Notes under the pieces: generated by a model
The model's input: the letters and a program-made list of their open reading frames with translations, nothing else
Databases searched by the model: none
Told to the model about the DNA's origin: nothing
Assembly: GCF_028009165.1 (NCBI RefSeq)
Contig: NC_079244.1
Span: 1,612,001-1,676,000, forward strand
Length of the DNA stretch: 64,000 nt
Source: Akanthomyces muscarius
Lineage: Eukaryota > Ascomycota > Sordariomycetes > Hypocreales > Cordycipitaceae
Direction of reading: 5' to 3'
Part shown: positions 29,396 to 41,223 of the stretch, one piece after another
Layout of the letters: each line of letters begins with the position of its first letter
How positions within the stretch are numbered: the stretch's first letter is position 1
Position numbers and translations under genes: made by a program

Positions 29396-32300
29396 GGCGC
29401 CATTTCTCTGGGGGAGGGGCCAGTCAGTCAACCAGTTACCAGTAGTCCTGGTCTGGCTGAAAAAAGCAACCCGCGCGCGCAAGCCACCTCACCGCCATGG
29501 TTGCCTTTTCAAAGACGGGCGAGGCTTGCAGACGGCGGCGGGAGTAGCTAGGACGGGCGGGAAAGGAAGGAAAACAGTACTGGTGTAAGATAGCCTATTG
29601 ACTAGCTGGAATCACCAATATCCGAAAACGGCGAGCGAACTGTGGGTATGTCGGCATCGTGCGGGGGGGTTTTTGGCTTGGTTTATCATCAGAAACCTCT
29701 TTCCCCTCTTTCCTCTTTGTTAACGGAGATGATGTGCAAAGGTTTAAGTTTTCACTAACTAATTGAAACATGGTGGGTGTGGCGATGCAAGTTCTTGCTA
29801 GTGTAAAGCGCATCGCTGTTCAGCAAGGCAGGCAGACTGAGAGCAAAGACAAATACAACACAAAAGGCGGCTCGTGAAATTACACTCGACGATGATGGTC
29901 TTGGATCGCCCGCCGGAGAGACATGTCACGCGTGATGGAAGAAGGTTTGTGATGGCATCTCAGACCTGATGACAAGAGCTCGCCGCGCGGATTTTATCGG
30001 AGCTGCTGCTACCAGTACAACAGAAATACTCGGCAAAGCCCAATAAAACCCCTGCTGGCGTCGCAAGCTATTTGGCGGTCGGCCGGCCGCATGGAGATCC
30101 CTGTCTGCGGGGGAAGCTACGTCAGGTCAGCTGGACAGCCATCATGTCAGGGCCAGGAACCAAGCTGCGCAACGCTCGGCAGCACCAAGCTCAAAGCGGG
30201 CAAGCCTGGGTGTGGTGGTGCCTGAAAAGGCCCCCCCGTGAGCACAGCAAGCATATTGGAGCGATGGGGCCTAGTGACAATTTCCGCATGTTCAGCAACT
30301 ATCGACTGTTGGGCGAGACCGGGGTTAGCGAGAGAGAAACAGCAGAGAAGAAGCAAAAACGACAGATCGCCTTCACACAGGCGGTGATGCAACTCTAGCG
30401 AGGTTGCGACTCCTCTGCTAGCCCGTTGCGGAGTAATAACATGGTGATGAGAAACGCCTCGCAAGCCCGCTGGGTCTTTTTTCCATGCGAGAGTCGGCAA
30501 AGCCACAGTTGCCACACTACTGGTGAGTAGTTCGTCCTCGACGAGCACCGCCCCAGCTGGCCAACCCGAGCCAAGCAAAGTGCGGAGCAAGAAGAGAGGA
30601 TCAGTAAGAGGTAGACTGGCCCTACACGCCGCCATGTACGTAGTTATTCGGTAGTGGTGATGTGACGGACTCGGATGTTTGTGACGACGAGCATCACACG
30701 CTCCCTCGCATGACTAGTTTAATGAATGCATCAGGCGCAAAACCGTCGGACGAGGTTTGGGTATTGTGTAGTAACGCAATACCCTCGAGCCGGTTTTAAT
30801 CGGAGTTGATTGTCATTTATGAGGCACTGGGCGGTTTTAGGAAGACAATCACTATATTCAGTAACCGCCGCCGTGCATGCAAATCTCTGATGACACCAGG
30901 GTCAAAAAGCATCATCGGCGCTGACGCTGGTGGACTGCTGTAAGTCGTCTGTAGGGATCTTGCGATTCACCCACTTGAGAAGATTTCAATTGCGAACAGA
31001 CGTCATGTATGGATACCTTGGTTTCAATTTTTTTTCTGCGCCGTCTTCTTCATCGCCATGACCCTGTCGTGCCCTGGCGTATAGCTGGAGCTAATATTGG
31101 GACTGCCCCAATCGCCGGTTTCGTATCGGCTGGCCGGTCAATTCTGCTGCTTTTTTTTTTGGCACACCAAAAGAGGAGACAAGAATTGGCAAGGCTCGCG
31201 TGGATGGACACCGTGATGACATTGATCGTGCTACGGAAGGAAATAGGCTGCGAGCAAAGCCCGAGGCAACACAGCCCTCCGGCCGGCCATGGCGGGCGTG
31301 GCGGGCGTTGCTGAGGTGGTTTTACGAACGGGCTAACTAGTTAGTGCTCAGTGGTTATACTGATACGAGTGGGAGAGATACGAGTGAGTGAGCGTCCTCA
31401 GCCCTTTCGCGATGCCAATCCAGGCCTAGTGCTGCGTAGTTCGCCTCGTGCACTTCGTCAGGCGCAAGCTGTGACTGGCTGGGCATCCCTGCCATCGAAC
31501 GAGAGCTACCAGCTCGTACCTCACTTTGGCAGGGATGCGCTAACAAGAACGATGGTGTGAGCAAGCTTGAGGCTCTTGCGCTGGATGATCATACATAGCA
31601 AAACCTGGTTTCTTTCTCGGAAAGATGGTGAACGGTCTCGTTTGGATTCGCAACGTAGAGGATTGGCGGTTTCAAGATGCACATACTTTTTTTTTTGGCA
31701 GGCACGGTGATTGGTTGAGAAGGGTTCTCCCTGCTTTGGGATCGAAGATGCGGAGAGCCGCAGCGTGCCAACTGGTTGTTACTGGCCGCAGATCAGCGTC
31801 ATACATACGTTTAAACTTTATCCCTTCGATGGGTTAGCATCTTGACATTGGCGCATTCATCGAACAGTAGCAGCCGCGGGGCAGCCATGGTTCTCGACGC
31901 TTTCTTCTTAATTGCTTTTCGGTGTCCGTTACATGAATCAGGATCGAAACCATGAGAAACGGACATGGGATTGGTAGATTATGGCTCTTTGACCTACCGT
32001 GAAAATTTATTCAGCTGTTGTCTCCCGCCCTTAACAGGTGTAAGTAGTCGCTCATTTCCGAACCGCCCACTGCGCCGCGGAACTCGAAGCGAAGTGAATT
32101 TGTCTGTCGAAGGGACTAGTCATAAAGAATGACTGTGATTCATCGAGACATGGACATTTTCCTCGGCCGCTTCATCACGGTTAGCGGGAAGAGCCAAACT
32201 ATGTGAAGTAGATGAGAGTGAATCAGACGACTCACGAGAGAGCGTCATTCACGCAGAAAGCTAAAACAAGCCCCGTGATTAGCTGGTAAGCAGACCGCTT

Positions 32301-32699
32301 CGCGGGCGACCGCGTGAAGCAGGGCCGGGAACGCGATTGCCCGTCTAAAAAAAAGAATGCAACCACTTTAATTTACTGAGGAATGTCTTGGACGGGGTTT
32401 TGGCGTTGGTCATCGTCAGGTACAAGTCAGGAACGGCACAAGAGTCAGACAGTGTGGAACTTGGCCGAGGCCGAAAGCAGCAAGGCGAGAGAAGGCTTGC
32501 GGCTGGACGGCTGTGAGAGTCAGAGGCGAGCCGTGGCGGAAATTAATCAGCGAGTTGATGAGAGGATGAGTGAGCTTGAAATTGAGAGCATAGGCTGTGA
32601 TGAGTACGAAGCTAAGACTGCACGCAAAGCAGTATCGTGGCCGCCAAACATTTCAGTTTACGAAGAAACCTAAAATAAAACAAAACAAAACAAAATAAG

Positions 32700-33645
32700 A
32701 GCCGATCTACCCAGTCTTCCGGAGGAGCAAGAAAGAGTACGAGAGCCAAGAGAAACACCTCTTGAAAGGGACCCCACCGGCACCCCACCCACTGCATCGC
32801 CTCTGTTAGACAGTCTCCACATTTCGTTTTCTTTTTTTGTGCCTGTGCCTGTGCCTGGCAGCTGGCAAACTCGGCTGCCCAGGCTGGGCCAGCTGGCAAA
32901 ACGCCGCAACTGGCGGACCGCCGGCAGCAGCAGCAGCAAACGCAGCACCGCACCGCCAGAATGTCCGCTGTCCGCCAGCTGCCACACACACACTTTAGAC
33001 ACTCCCCACACACACACCCCTCCCGGCTGCTTCGGATTCCACACCTGGTGCCTGCCTCGCTGCCCTGCTGACCGCTCGCTCCGTTGGCCTTGGCTTGGCT
33101 GGCCGCGAAGCCTTTTCGCCTTTGCCTGCGCCTGCCCAGCTGCTGCCCAGCCCAGCCCAGCTCGCTGCCCCTCCCGCCTAACCAAGAGCATCGTCATCCA
33201 TCTCCACCCACCCACACACCCTCTCGTACCGCACAAGACAGACAGACACCACGCACTCAGCCCCGACGCATATATGTAATCCTGCCCGCCCGCCTCACCC
33301 GCCCGAGGATTCCTCTTGCCTGACCAATATATTCCAACCATCACCAGTTTTATATACTGCTCGGCAGACACGATAGGCATCACTACATTGCCCTCACCAT
33401 TCGTTTACCGGCTTACACCTTGACACCACCGCTACAACTGCCACCGCTACAAGGGTATTCTACCACTTACAACACTCCAACGTCAGCATCACCATCGGAT
33501 TCACTCGCACCTCATTTTGCCGACTGATCCGCCGATACTCCGGCCATCTGCCAAGTAGCTCTGTATATATATATATCATTGTATATACACGAGCTCCTTT
33601 CCATTGCTTCTCCAAGCACGCCTTCCAACTTACACAACATCCACA
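32700..33645 (+). promoter_or_regulatory. Pyrimidine/CA-rich promoter and long leader of the 33646 gene
   Basis: Strand-biased C/T- and CA-rich sequence (CCAGCCCAGCCCAG near 33150, many CACACAC and CACCC blocks), with an alternating TATATATATATA run at about 33562-33574 just before the start codon. Such skew is typical of 5' leaders of highly expressed or regulated fungal genes. The transcription start cannot be placed from sequence alone. Confidence 0.5.
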
Positions 33646-34422
33646 ATGCACGTTCTCAACGGCTTCAGCACACGGCGGAAGTCGCCCAAGCCTCGGGACT
33701 TGCATATTCGCAAGATTTCCTTCTCTGGCTGCTCACTCTCTTCCGGCTGCTCCATTGAGTCTGCCTCCTCCACCTCCACGACCCGCGGTCCCAGCCACCA
33801 CCGCTCCGACAGCGATGCCAGCTACGATCCTCTGCGCCTGCATCCCATTGCTCAACCGCCACCCCGCCTCCACGAGCGTGCCTTCATTGCCTCGCCCAAA
33901 CGCCGCCAAGAGGATACGCCACGCACATTCTACAGCGACAGCGACACGGGGAGCGCGGGCTACGGCGTCAGCGTCTTCGAGTATGACGACAGCGACACCG
34001 AAGTCGACGAGGATGAGGACGCTGTCTTTGAGCAGGTCCACACCAACAGCATGCCGCCTATGAGCAGCCCTCTTGACCATGATGCCGACGAGTCGGACGA
34101 CGAGGACTACTTCTTCATGCAGCTGGCCAAGCGCCGCCCGCAGATGCCTCGCTCGCATTGGTCCGAGTCCACTATTCAGACACTCGCCCAGCTTACACCG
34201 GCCGCCAGCAACAAGGCCACGCCGGTGGAGCGACTTGAGGACCCAATTGAGCAGGCCCGCATGATGCTGCCCAACTTTAGCTACAAGCACAGCACCGTTC
34301 CCGCCCGTCCACGCATGAAGGCCATGGATAGCGTCGAGCAGCTCGTCAAGCGTGGCGGCTGGAAGCGCAAGGCGGTTCTGCTGGACAACCAGGAGAACAC
34401 TGCTCCTACCGAGATGAACTAA
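33646..34422 (+). CDS. Disordered acidic/Ser-rich fungal protein of unknown function
   Basis: Intronless, 258 residues, first ATG in the frame after the pyrimidine-rich leader. I do not recognise a domain. It starts with a basic Ser-rich region (STRRKSPKPRD), continues with Ser/Thr stretches, a strongly acidic central part (DDSDTEVDEDEDAVFE, DADESDDEDYFF, about residues 110-160), then a more ordered segment PRSHWSESTIQTLAQLTP and a C-terminal basic helix-like part (SVEQLVKRGGWKRKAVLL). The codon pattern is clearly coding (GC-rich third positions). It is isolated in about 15 kb of apparently empty DNA, an arrangement often seen for tightly regulated fungal genes. A nuclear or signalling role would be a guess. 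No homologue named. Confidence 0.75.
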   Translation: MHVLNGFSTRRKSPKPRDLHIRKISFSGCSLSSGCSIESASSTSTTRGPSHHRSDSDASYDPLRLHPIAQPPPRLHERAFIASPKRRQEDTPRTFYSDSDTGSAGYGVSVFEYDDSDTEVDEDEDAVFEQVHTNSMPPMSSPLDHDADESDDEDYFFMQLAKRRPQMPRSHWSESTIQTLAQLTPAASNKATPVERLEDPIEQARMMLPNFSYKHSTVPARPRMKAMDSVEQLVKRGGWKRKAVLLDNQENTAPTEMN

Positions 34423-34430
34423 TATCTCGA

Positions 34431-34452
34431 ACACACACACACACACACACAG
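34431..34452. repeat. (CA)n microsatellite in the 3' UTR
   Basis: A run of about ten CA dinucleotides starting 9 nt after the stop codon of the disordered-protein gene, so inside its 3' UTR. Confidence 0.9.
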
Positions 34453-35746
34453 AACACTACTCTCCTTGACGACAAGTCTTTCTTTCTTTTCATGTCTCTT
34501 GAAATTACCAGCAAGTTTTTTGGATATTCGGCACACAACATCGGCGCATTTACAATACCACTTCTTTGTTATTTATTGGGAACCAGGATTTTCACGGATG
34601 TTCAGAACAGCTATTATCGGACCCAGTCACCACTTACCATTTTTGTTATAATCATTATTCTGTTACATAGTTTTCTTGGTTAGCAGGACAATTGTCCCTT
34701 GCAACCGATTTTGATACCAGCGCGCGCCAGAGGCCCGCCCCAGCAAACAATGCTACTACTTTTTTTCTTGATGAACAAAATTTTCCTGCTTCTCATCGTG
34801 CAATTTCGCTTGTTCAGCCACACTGAATCGCGCCCTGCCTTGCCAGCGACCGACTTTAGCTGAACGACCCTTGTCGAGCTGTGGATAGTCAGAGCCCCAA
34901 CAGTGGTTTTAAATGAGCGGACAAGATTCAATCGTGCGTTTTTCGCTCAGCCCTTTTTTTCCTTCCTTTGCTCTTCCCGGCTGGGCGTCTGTGGAGCCGT
35001 TTAATCTCGCCATGTCCGCCCATGTCCACTTTCACATTCTCCGAGCCCACCAGCAAGACAATAGTCAAGCACAAGTCCAATCAAATTTTTAATTTTTTTT
35101 TCACTCTGTGTCTTGTGAAGGAAAAAAGACCCTGAAAATCGAGAGACCCTGGTCCTTGCCCTGGTCCCGTAATCGCTCTCGCTCTGTCATAGCGCGCTGG
35201 TTGTCCCTCACGTCATCAGTGGATTTGTCACCAACTTTCTTCCTCCCTTCGTATTTGACTTTTACAACCATGTTTGGAAATATTGTTTGTTGATTTTAAT
35301 TTTGAGTTGCACTGTTGTACTTGTTTGATTAATTTCTCGTAGATACCTAGTAAACACTCCATGGCTGACACAGGCGGCTTCTAGGCCCCCCAAGATCTCA
35401 AATAGCTTTGACTGAGAAAGGGCTAGCGACTCGTGTCAACCCGAAAGCAGCCATTGAATCTATCCGCGGGGGGCCGCTCTCGTTCCTGACTGACCCTGCT
35501 GGGGCGTTGTGCACTTTAACGGCATTCGTACTCGCGCCAGCGGACTGAAAATAGATTGGCTCATGAGTTAGTTAGCGACAAGCCCTGTCTCTGCCCAACG
35601 CGTATCGCGTCGAATCAACTCTCCCTCTTCTCTCTCTCTCGCTCTTCAGCGTGGCGCTGCTGTTGTGGCTGATATTCAATAGAGGCACAAGCCACTGAAA
35701 TCGAGATGAGAGTCGGGCAATCTGTCTTCGACACCGCCCCTTGTTT

Positions 35747-35774
35747 TCTTTTTTCTTTTTCTTTTTCTTTTTCA
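35747..35774. repeat. (CTTTTT)n pyrimidine tract
   Basis: Four to five imperfect copies of a TTTTTC hexamer; simple repeat in non-coding DNA. Confidence 0.8.
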
Positions 35775-37313
35775 AATGGCGTGCAGCCATCGCTCGCCCG
35801 CCAACATTGATTGATTGCCATCTCATGCACGCTCCGAGCCGCATGACCTTGTTCGTAGTGCCAGGCACCACCACCGTGAACGGCCCCGCCCATCAGCATT
35901 CCAAATCGGCTTCACAATGTCTTGAATAGCTAATTCAGGGGTACTCTGTGGGGGATTCTCGGTCGTGGATGCGCGGGTTGGGGGTGTTGGCAAGCTCAAT
36001 GCGTTGTAGCAGCAGAAGCAAAAAAGCAAAACGGTGTGCGGCAGAGAGGCGGAGAGGTTCACGCACTCTCACGGGAATGGCTTCGTCCTGCACGCTTTGC
36101 TTTTTCTACGGCGCCCATGGTTTTTTTAGCCAAAGTCTAGCGCTGCCCCTGGCTGTCACCGACTTTCAAAAAGTCACCGACTTTCTTAGCATTGGCATCC
36201 CAATCTTGACGCGAGATGTGGCACACCCGTCCCGTTGGGCAGCAGACATCATGACCACACACACCACCACACCCCCTACGGGAGCGGGCGAAGCCGCGTG
36301 TTGCCTGTCTCAAGCCTCGACAGCCATGACGTCTAGAAGGGCCCAAGGAATGGCGGATTGCTTCCTTTTTTTGGTCCTTCACTTCTTATCAGCTGACATC
36401 AATCACTAGACTAACAGTAGGCGTTTTCCAACGAGATCTAGACTTGACGGCGGACGCCAATGACACTTTGTAGTGATATAGTCACGCCTCTCGCTGAGAT
36501 GAGGACCGCCTTCTCATCAGTTGATAATCTGATTCATTCTCGCTAATCGTAGCGGCGGGATTTTCTGACCGCCGGACTTCAATTTACACTCGAGCAGACC
36601 ACTTACACGGCCCCTGCTGTTCTTCGATCGAAAGGCAAGCAAGCTGCCTTGCTCTGCAATGGGACCCTACTGTGGCGCACATGCCTATGTTAGCATCTGG
36701 CATCGATATCTTTCCTTTATTTTAACAAGTTGCATATGACGGAAAGAGGATGCATTCGCTGGTATGCCCGGTCTCGCCCCATTGGCGAAATAGTTCCTCC
36801 GACGCATCCAAGTGTAGATTCAAGTTACTTTATTCAGCAAATACCAGGGAACAAACTGCTCAATCATCACGCTGTGCCTGTTACTTGAGAAACAAGGCTA
36901 TTGACGTATTGGCGTCCTCATACGCGAACCTACTTGTCTTCATCGGAAGCAACATGGTCAGGAAACTTGATTGTCGTCGGCCCCTGCTTGATACACGTGC
37001 TCATTCGCACGTGTTTCCTGCGTATTGAAACATCCCCATCCAACCCCGCGAATGAGAGCCGTCGTCTCAAAGCGCAGCGCTGAGAGCAAGCTTTGGCTTG
37101 GCAGAGTTAGGGTGGCGCGAGTTTTGTGGCCGTTGCATCACATCTGAGCTCCCAATTTTGGTGGTCCGAGATACAAAACACAAGTTGATGCATTCTATAT
37201 TCGTAAACTACAATATTTCCGGGGCCCATATCCTACATCAGTAAATCATTCATAACATGTACATATGGTCAGATGACCACAAACTTCGTTCGTATCCCAG
37301 CACCAAAGCACAT

Positions 37314-37981
37314 CTAGTACCAGATACGCTTAGACCAAGGAACAGGCCCGTCGCTCATAGAGAGACGCTTCAATTCATCTCTAATCATTTGACGGCGCTC
37401 CACTGCGTCGACAGGCACTTTGCTCTTCGACCAAGGGTCTGGGTTCTCCACTGCCCACGACTGCTGGGCGATTTTGCTCTGAATGTCCTGCAGCATCTGT
37501 CGCTGCTTCTGCGTCGCCTTTTTCATTTCTTCCTCCTGGTCGATTCGCGCCTCGTTGGGTTCCGCTGGCGCCTTGTCATTTGTCGATACGGGGATCTCAA
37601 TGTGCTGTCGCTGTGCGCGGGCTTCTTCGTCTGCCTCGCTTTCGTAGAACACAATAGACCCGTCCTCCAGCTCTGTGATGCGTGCCTTGAAGCGCTCTGG
37701 CAGGTGTGGCTTCGTCACGGGCCTTATCCGCGGCCGGATTGCCTCGCGCAAATCGTTGACTGTCCGTTGCTGAATGACATAACCACTGAGGAACAGCGCC
37801 AGAGTACACAAGAAAACTATAAACACGGATCAGTCTGCGGCCGTTATACTTCTGCCGGGGATATGTAGTAAGGTCGTTGGCGAAATGTAGCGCTGGCATG
37901 CGGCTGGATGGAATGCGACTTACTGACAATGCTCGTCAGGATAATGGAGACTTGCGACGAGGTGAGGAGCACTCTCTTCAT
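37314..37981 (-). CDS. Unknown protein with one N-terminal membrane helix
   Basis: Two exons, 37924-37981 and 37314-37816, joined across a 107-nt intron, giving 186 residues. The joined N terminus MKRVLLTSSQVSIILTSIV plus IFLCTLALFLSGYVIQQ makes one hydrophobic helix (about residues 10-35) after a short basic start. The rest is charged and coiled-coil-like (EEEMKKATQKQRQMLQDI), with a conserved-looking end DGPVPWSKRIWY. The size, single helix and basic start would suit a mitochondrial or ER membrane protein, but this is inference. The sequence before the ATG (QIGPRVYDK) is also open and preceded by an acceptor-like CAG near 38007, so an additional upstream exon is possible. Divergent from PRP38, 342 nt away. 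Confidence 0.75.
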
Positions 37982-38323
37982 CTTGTCATACACTCGTGGG
38001 CCAATCTGAAGAACAACAATAAGTTTCAGTGAAGAAGAAGCTAGACTAGCAAGTCGTTCAAATCATAAATGCATGCGTTCTGTCCGTTTTTCGTTCAAGC
38101 CTGGTCGGACGACTGCCCAGATCTAAACGTTGTGGCGTCACTTCACTGGCCCCGCGTTGGCACAGCAACAATCTTATCGCGCCAACCTTTTTTGAAGCGC
38201 ATCCAACCAAGCTCAACCTGAATCCGGGTCGCGATCGTAATCCAATCGTGCAAAGAAAAAACGCGGTCGAGATCGAGAACGTTCGAAATCTGCAAACGTA
38301 CACAGCCCTCTTTTTCTTCGAAA

Positions 38324-39109
38324 ATGTCGAAATCCGAGACGGTCCACGCCGATGCGCGGCGCTTCCTCGACGAGCGCGGCAGCAACGTCGGCCTCGCGCC
38401 CAACGGCCTCAACCCCGCCAACATTATGGAAAAGGCCGTCAAGGACCGCATCACCGACAGCTACTTCTACAAGGAGCAGTGCTTCGCGCTCAACGAGGCC
38501 GACATTGTCGACCGCGTCGTCGAGCACGTGCGCTTCATCGGCGGCACCTCGGGCATGACGCAGAAGCCGAGCCCCTTCCTCTGCCTGGCCTTTAAGCTGC
38601 TGGAGCTGTCGCCGTCCGACGCTGTCCTCGCCGAGTATCTCGCCTACGGCGGCGAGCACTTCAAGTACCTGCGCGCGCTCGCGTGCTTCTACCTGCGCCT
38701 CACGCGCCAGGCCAGGGACGTCTACGAGACGCTCGAGCCCTTTCTCGCGGACCGCCGCAAGCTGCGCCGCAAGGGCCGCGACCGCACGTACCTGTCGTGG
38801 ATGGACGAGTTTGTCGACGAGCTGCTCACCAAGGACCGTGTGTGCGCGACGAGCCTCTGGAAGATGCCGAAGCGCGAGACCCTGGAGGACGCCGAGGTGC
38901 TGGAGCCGCGCGTCAGCCCGCTCGGCGACTTGGAGGATCTACTCGAAGAGGAAGACGAGGGCGAGGAAGCAGAAGCGGAGAGAGACGAGGAGGGTAGGAG
39001 CTCGGAGAATAGTAGGAATGGCCGTGAGGAGTCGGGTGAGATCTCGGAGCACGATGGCATGGACATTGACCGCGAAGACGACCGCAGAAACGACAGCCGA
39101 AGTCCTTGA
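38324..39109 (+). CDS. PRP38: Pre-mRNA splicing factor Prp38
   Basis: Intronless, 261 residues. Prp38 is a U4/U6.U5 tri-snRNP (B complex) protein needed for activation of the spliceosome. The core, about residues 25-180, carries the family hallmarks: IMEKAVKDRITDSYFYKEQCF, VVEHVRFIGGT, PSPFLCLAFKLLEL, YLRALACFYLRLTR and the terminal YLSWMDEFVDELLTKDR with LWKMPKR. The C-terminal 70 residues are acidic and then RS/RD-like (DDRRNDSRSP), as in other non-yeast Prp38A proteins. Nuclear. It shares a 342-nt divergent promoter with the unknown membrane protein. Confidence 0.95.
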   Translation: MSKSETVHADARRFLDERGSNVGLAPNGLNPANIMEKAVKDRITDSYFYKEQCFALNEADIVDRVVEHVRFIGGTSGMTQKPSPFLCLAFKLLELSPSDAVLAEYLAYGGEHFKYLRALACFYLRLTRQARDVYETLEPFLADRRKLRRKGRDRTYLSWMDEFVDELLTKDRVCATSLWKMPKRETLEDAEVLEPRVSPLGDLEDLLEEEDEGEEAEAERDEEGRSSENSRNGREESGEISEHDGMDIDREDDRRNDSRSP

Positions 39110-39389
39110 GAAGCCATGCGGGCTTTTCGCACATCAAAAATCACATAAACGCAATTGCTTCTGCATTGAAACCACCACTTTCGCACACCAATGGCCCAAC
39201 ATTCTGTAAGCCGCCGAAGAAGCAGTGGGAGCAAAGATGCGCAACGGGGAATCGCTAGCGAAGCGCTGCCAACCCTGCGGCATGCCAGAGCCAAACGACG
39301 GAGCGGGTTTTATCTCTGGAGAATTTGAAAGCTCTTCAGTGGAGCTGGTAAATTTCTACACATATGTACAATATAATATACACGCTCAT

Positions 39390-40966
39390 TCAAGAGCTCA
39401 TTGCCTCTTGCAGCTTGCTCGCCATGCTTAATAACCTTTGATCATCCCAGTACTGCGCAATCAGCTGCATGCCAACAGGCAGGCGACTCTGCTCCGGCCA
39501 TACCGGCACACTGACAGCAGGCAGGCCGGCCAAGCTCGCCGGCACAGTGAAAACATCATTCGTATAGGCATCAACGCTGCTTTTCGACTCCAGGTCCTTT
39601 AGCTTCGGAGGAAAGGACGGCGCCGTAGGGCAAAGGAGAAAATCGACTTGCACGGGCCCCCGTTTGTCTGCAAGCTCGAGATCGGCGGACATTTCACTGA
39701 GATCAAACTGTCGTGGTTCGTATAGAGGGTTCTCGAGGCCAAAGACTCTGTCAAAATCTTGCTGCACACGCCGACGGACCTTTTGCGCTTGGATAAAGTA
39801 GTTGTCAATCGCTTCCGAACTCAGGCTATATGTGCCGAGAAGGATGCGGCGTTTCACCTCTTCTCCAAAACCAGAACCACGAGCTTCGGAGTAGAGTGTG
39901 TCGCCCGCGGCATCGCCATTCGCACCCCTCACTCCGTATCGTACACCATCGTATTTGGCCAGATTCGAGGATGCTTCGGCGGGGGCGAGGACGTAGTACG
40001 CGCAGAGCGCCTCTTTTGTCGAGGGAAGCGATACGGGCACTATTCGAGCGCCTTGGGATTCTAGGCTAGAAGCAGTCGCTGCCCAGACCTCGCGAACCGC
40101 AGGATCAAGCTCTTCTATGTTGTATTCGGCCGGAATGCCAATTGTTACATCGCGCAGTGGAGGCAGCTGAGAGGGCGACGCCTTGGCGCACCGTTGCCTT
40201 GCTTTTTGACTTAGCGATGTAGGGTCGCTCGGGTCATGCTCCATATAAAGGCCAGTATTGAAGACAATGTCCGAAATCGCAGATGCGTCATGGGCCAGGA
40301 TGCCGACAGTGTCTAGCGAATTGGCATACGGAACCACACCATATCTCGACAGCAAGCCATAGCTCGGCTTGTACCCGACCACGCCTGTATACGCGGCCGG
40401 TAATCTGACGGAGCCACCCGTGTCTGTGCCCAGCGCAATGTCTGCGTCGCCGAGCTGCACTGCGACAGCGCTGCCGCCAGAGCTACCCCCTGCGGACAGC
40501 TGCTCGCCCTCTGAGAGCGGGTTTGAGACTGCGCCATGCACAGAGTTTGTAGAGTACGACCCCATGCCGAATTCGTCCATGTTTGTCTTGCCGACAACAT
40601 TGGCGCCTCGGGCGCGGAGCTGCTTCACAATGGTCGCCTCAAAAGGCGAAACGTGCGCGACGAGTATGCCAGAGGCGCATTGCGTCGGGAGACCGGCCGT
40701 GGCGATGTTGTCCTTGACAGCTACTCGAAAGTTTGTATTCTTGTTAGCTTTATTTGCTATCGTATCATCTGTAATGCTCGTCAGTGATTGCTTTCCAGAG
40801 ACTGGACGCTCTGCAGCGTACCATGGGAGACAAAGTGATTGCAAGCACTCAGGCGCACGGCTCGTGATGACGCAAACGAGCGTCGTAGACTTGTTGGGTT
40901 CCGAAATAATATTCTGTTTGAATCGACGCGGCAGCTTGCCCAGCGGCGCATAGTTGCAGCAGTCAT
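39390..40966 (-). CDS. HER2: Mitochondrial glutamyl-tRNA(Gln) amidotransferase subunit A
   Basis: Two exons, 40822-40966 and 39390-40768, with a 53-nt intron containing a CTGAC branch site; product 507 residues. Reading through the intron also stays open in another frame but gives an odd N terminus; the spliced form instead begins [27 protein letters not shown], a clear mitochondrial presequence, and runs in frame into [14 protein letters not shown]. GatA releases ammonia from glutamine and, with GatB (and GatF in yeasts), converts Glu-tRNA(Gln) to Gln-tRNA(Gln) in mitochondria. The amidase triad is visible: Lys67 in VAVKDN, Ser144 in GGSSGGS, Ser168 in GTDTGGS. Spacing Ser144-Ser168 is as in bacterial GatA. 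Stop TAA after LQEAMSS. Divergent from the Gemin2-like gene by 257 nt. Confidence 0.93.
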
Positions 40967-41223
40967 GATTGCCTGCAGCTGTTGGAGCTGGCAGAGTTCC
41001 GTCGCCAGTCGTAGCTTCTGAAGGTTTGGAGGGTCGCAGTTCCGCTGCGGCGCGGAACTCCACCGCTGGACCTCGACATTTCAGCGGGCAAACGGTTCCA
41101 CGTTAGGCAGCCAGACTACCTTGACTTCAGAATTTAACAACGCGCAGCAATACGATATACGGTTTAACCTATCGCTGCAGACTGTGGACATTTTGCGATC
41201 GCTTTCTTTGACGATCGACATTT
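40967..41223. promoter_or_regulatory. Bidirectional promoter, GatA / Gemin2-like
   Basis: Only 257 nt separate the two head-to-head start codons, so both promoters and 5' leaders share this stretch. Confidence 0.6.

Larger units (their letters stand above)
21765..33645. other. Gene-poor region of almost 12 kb
   Basis: Between the HypX-like gene and the disordered-protein gene at 33646 no gene can be recognised. It contains short frames on both strands, a suspicious open stretch on both strands at 24.6-25.8 kb, a long minus-strand frame at 28.5-29.4 kb, alternating CATGCATGC repeats and many homopolymer runs. No transposase, reverse transcriptase or terminal repeat was noticed. It may be a long regulatory or non-coding transcribed region, or decayed DNA. 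Confidence 0.5.
34423..37313. other. Gene-poor spacer
   Basis: About 2.9 kb of AT-leaning sequence with a (CTTTTT)n tract at about 35747-35774 and no recognisable gene. A 153-codon plus-strand frame (35948-36409) has no credible composition. Confidence 0.5.

Noticed and set aside
32670..33383. 237-codon minus-strand frame
   Set aside because: It lies opposite the pyrimidine-rich leader of the 33646 gene; its Gly/Arg/Trp/Cys-rich translation simply mirrors that base skew.
35948..36409. 153-codon plus-strand frame
   Set aside because: No recognisable domain, starts without promoter-like context, composition typical of chance.
40369..40953. 194-codon plus-strand frame opposite GatA
   Set aside because: Antisense shadow of the conserved GatA core.
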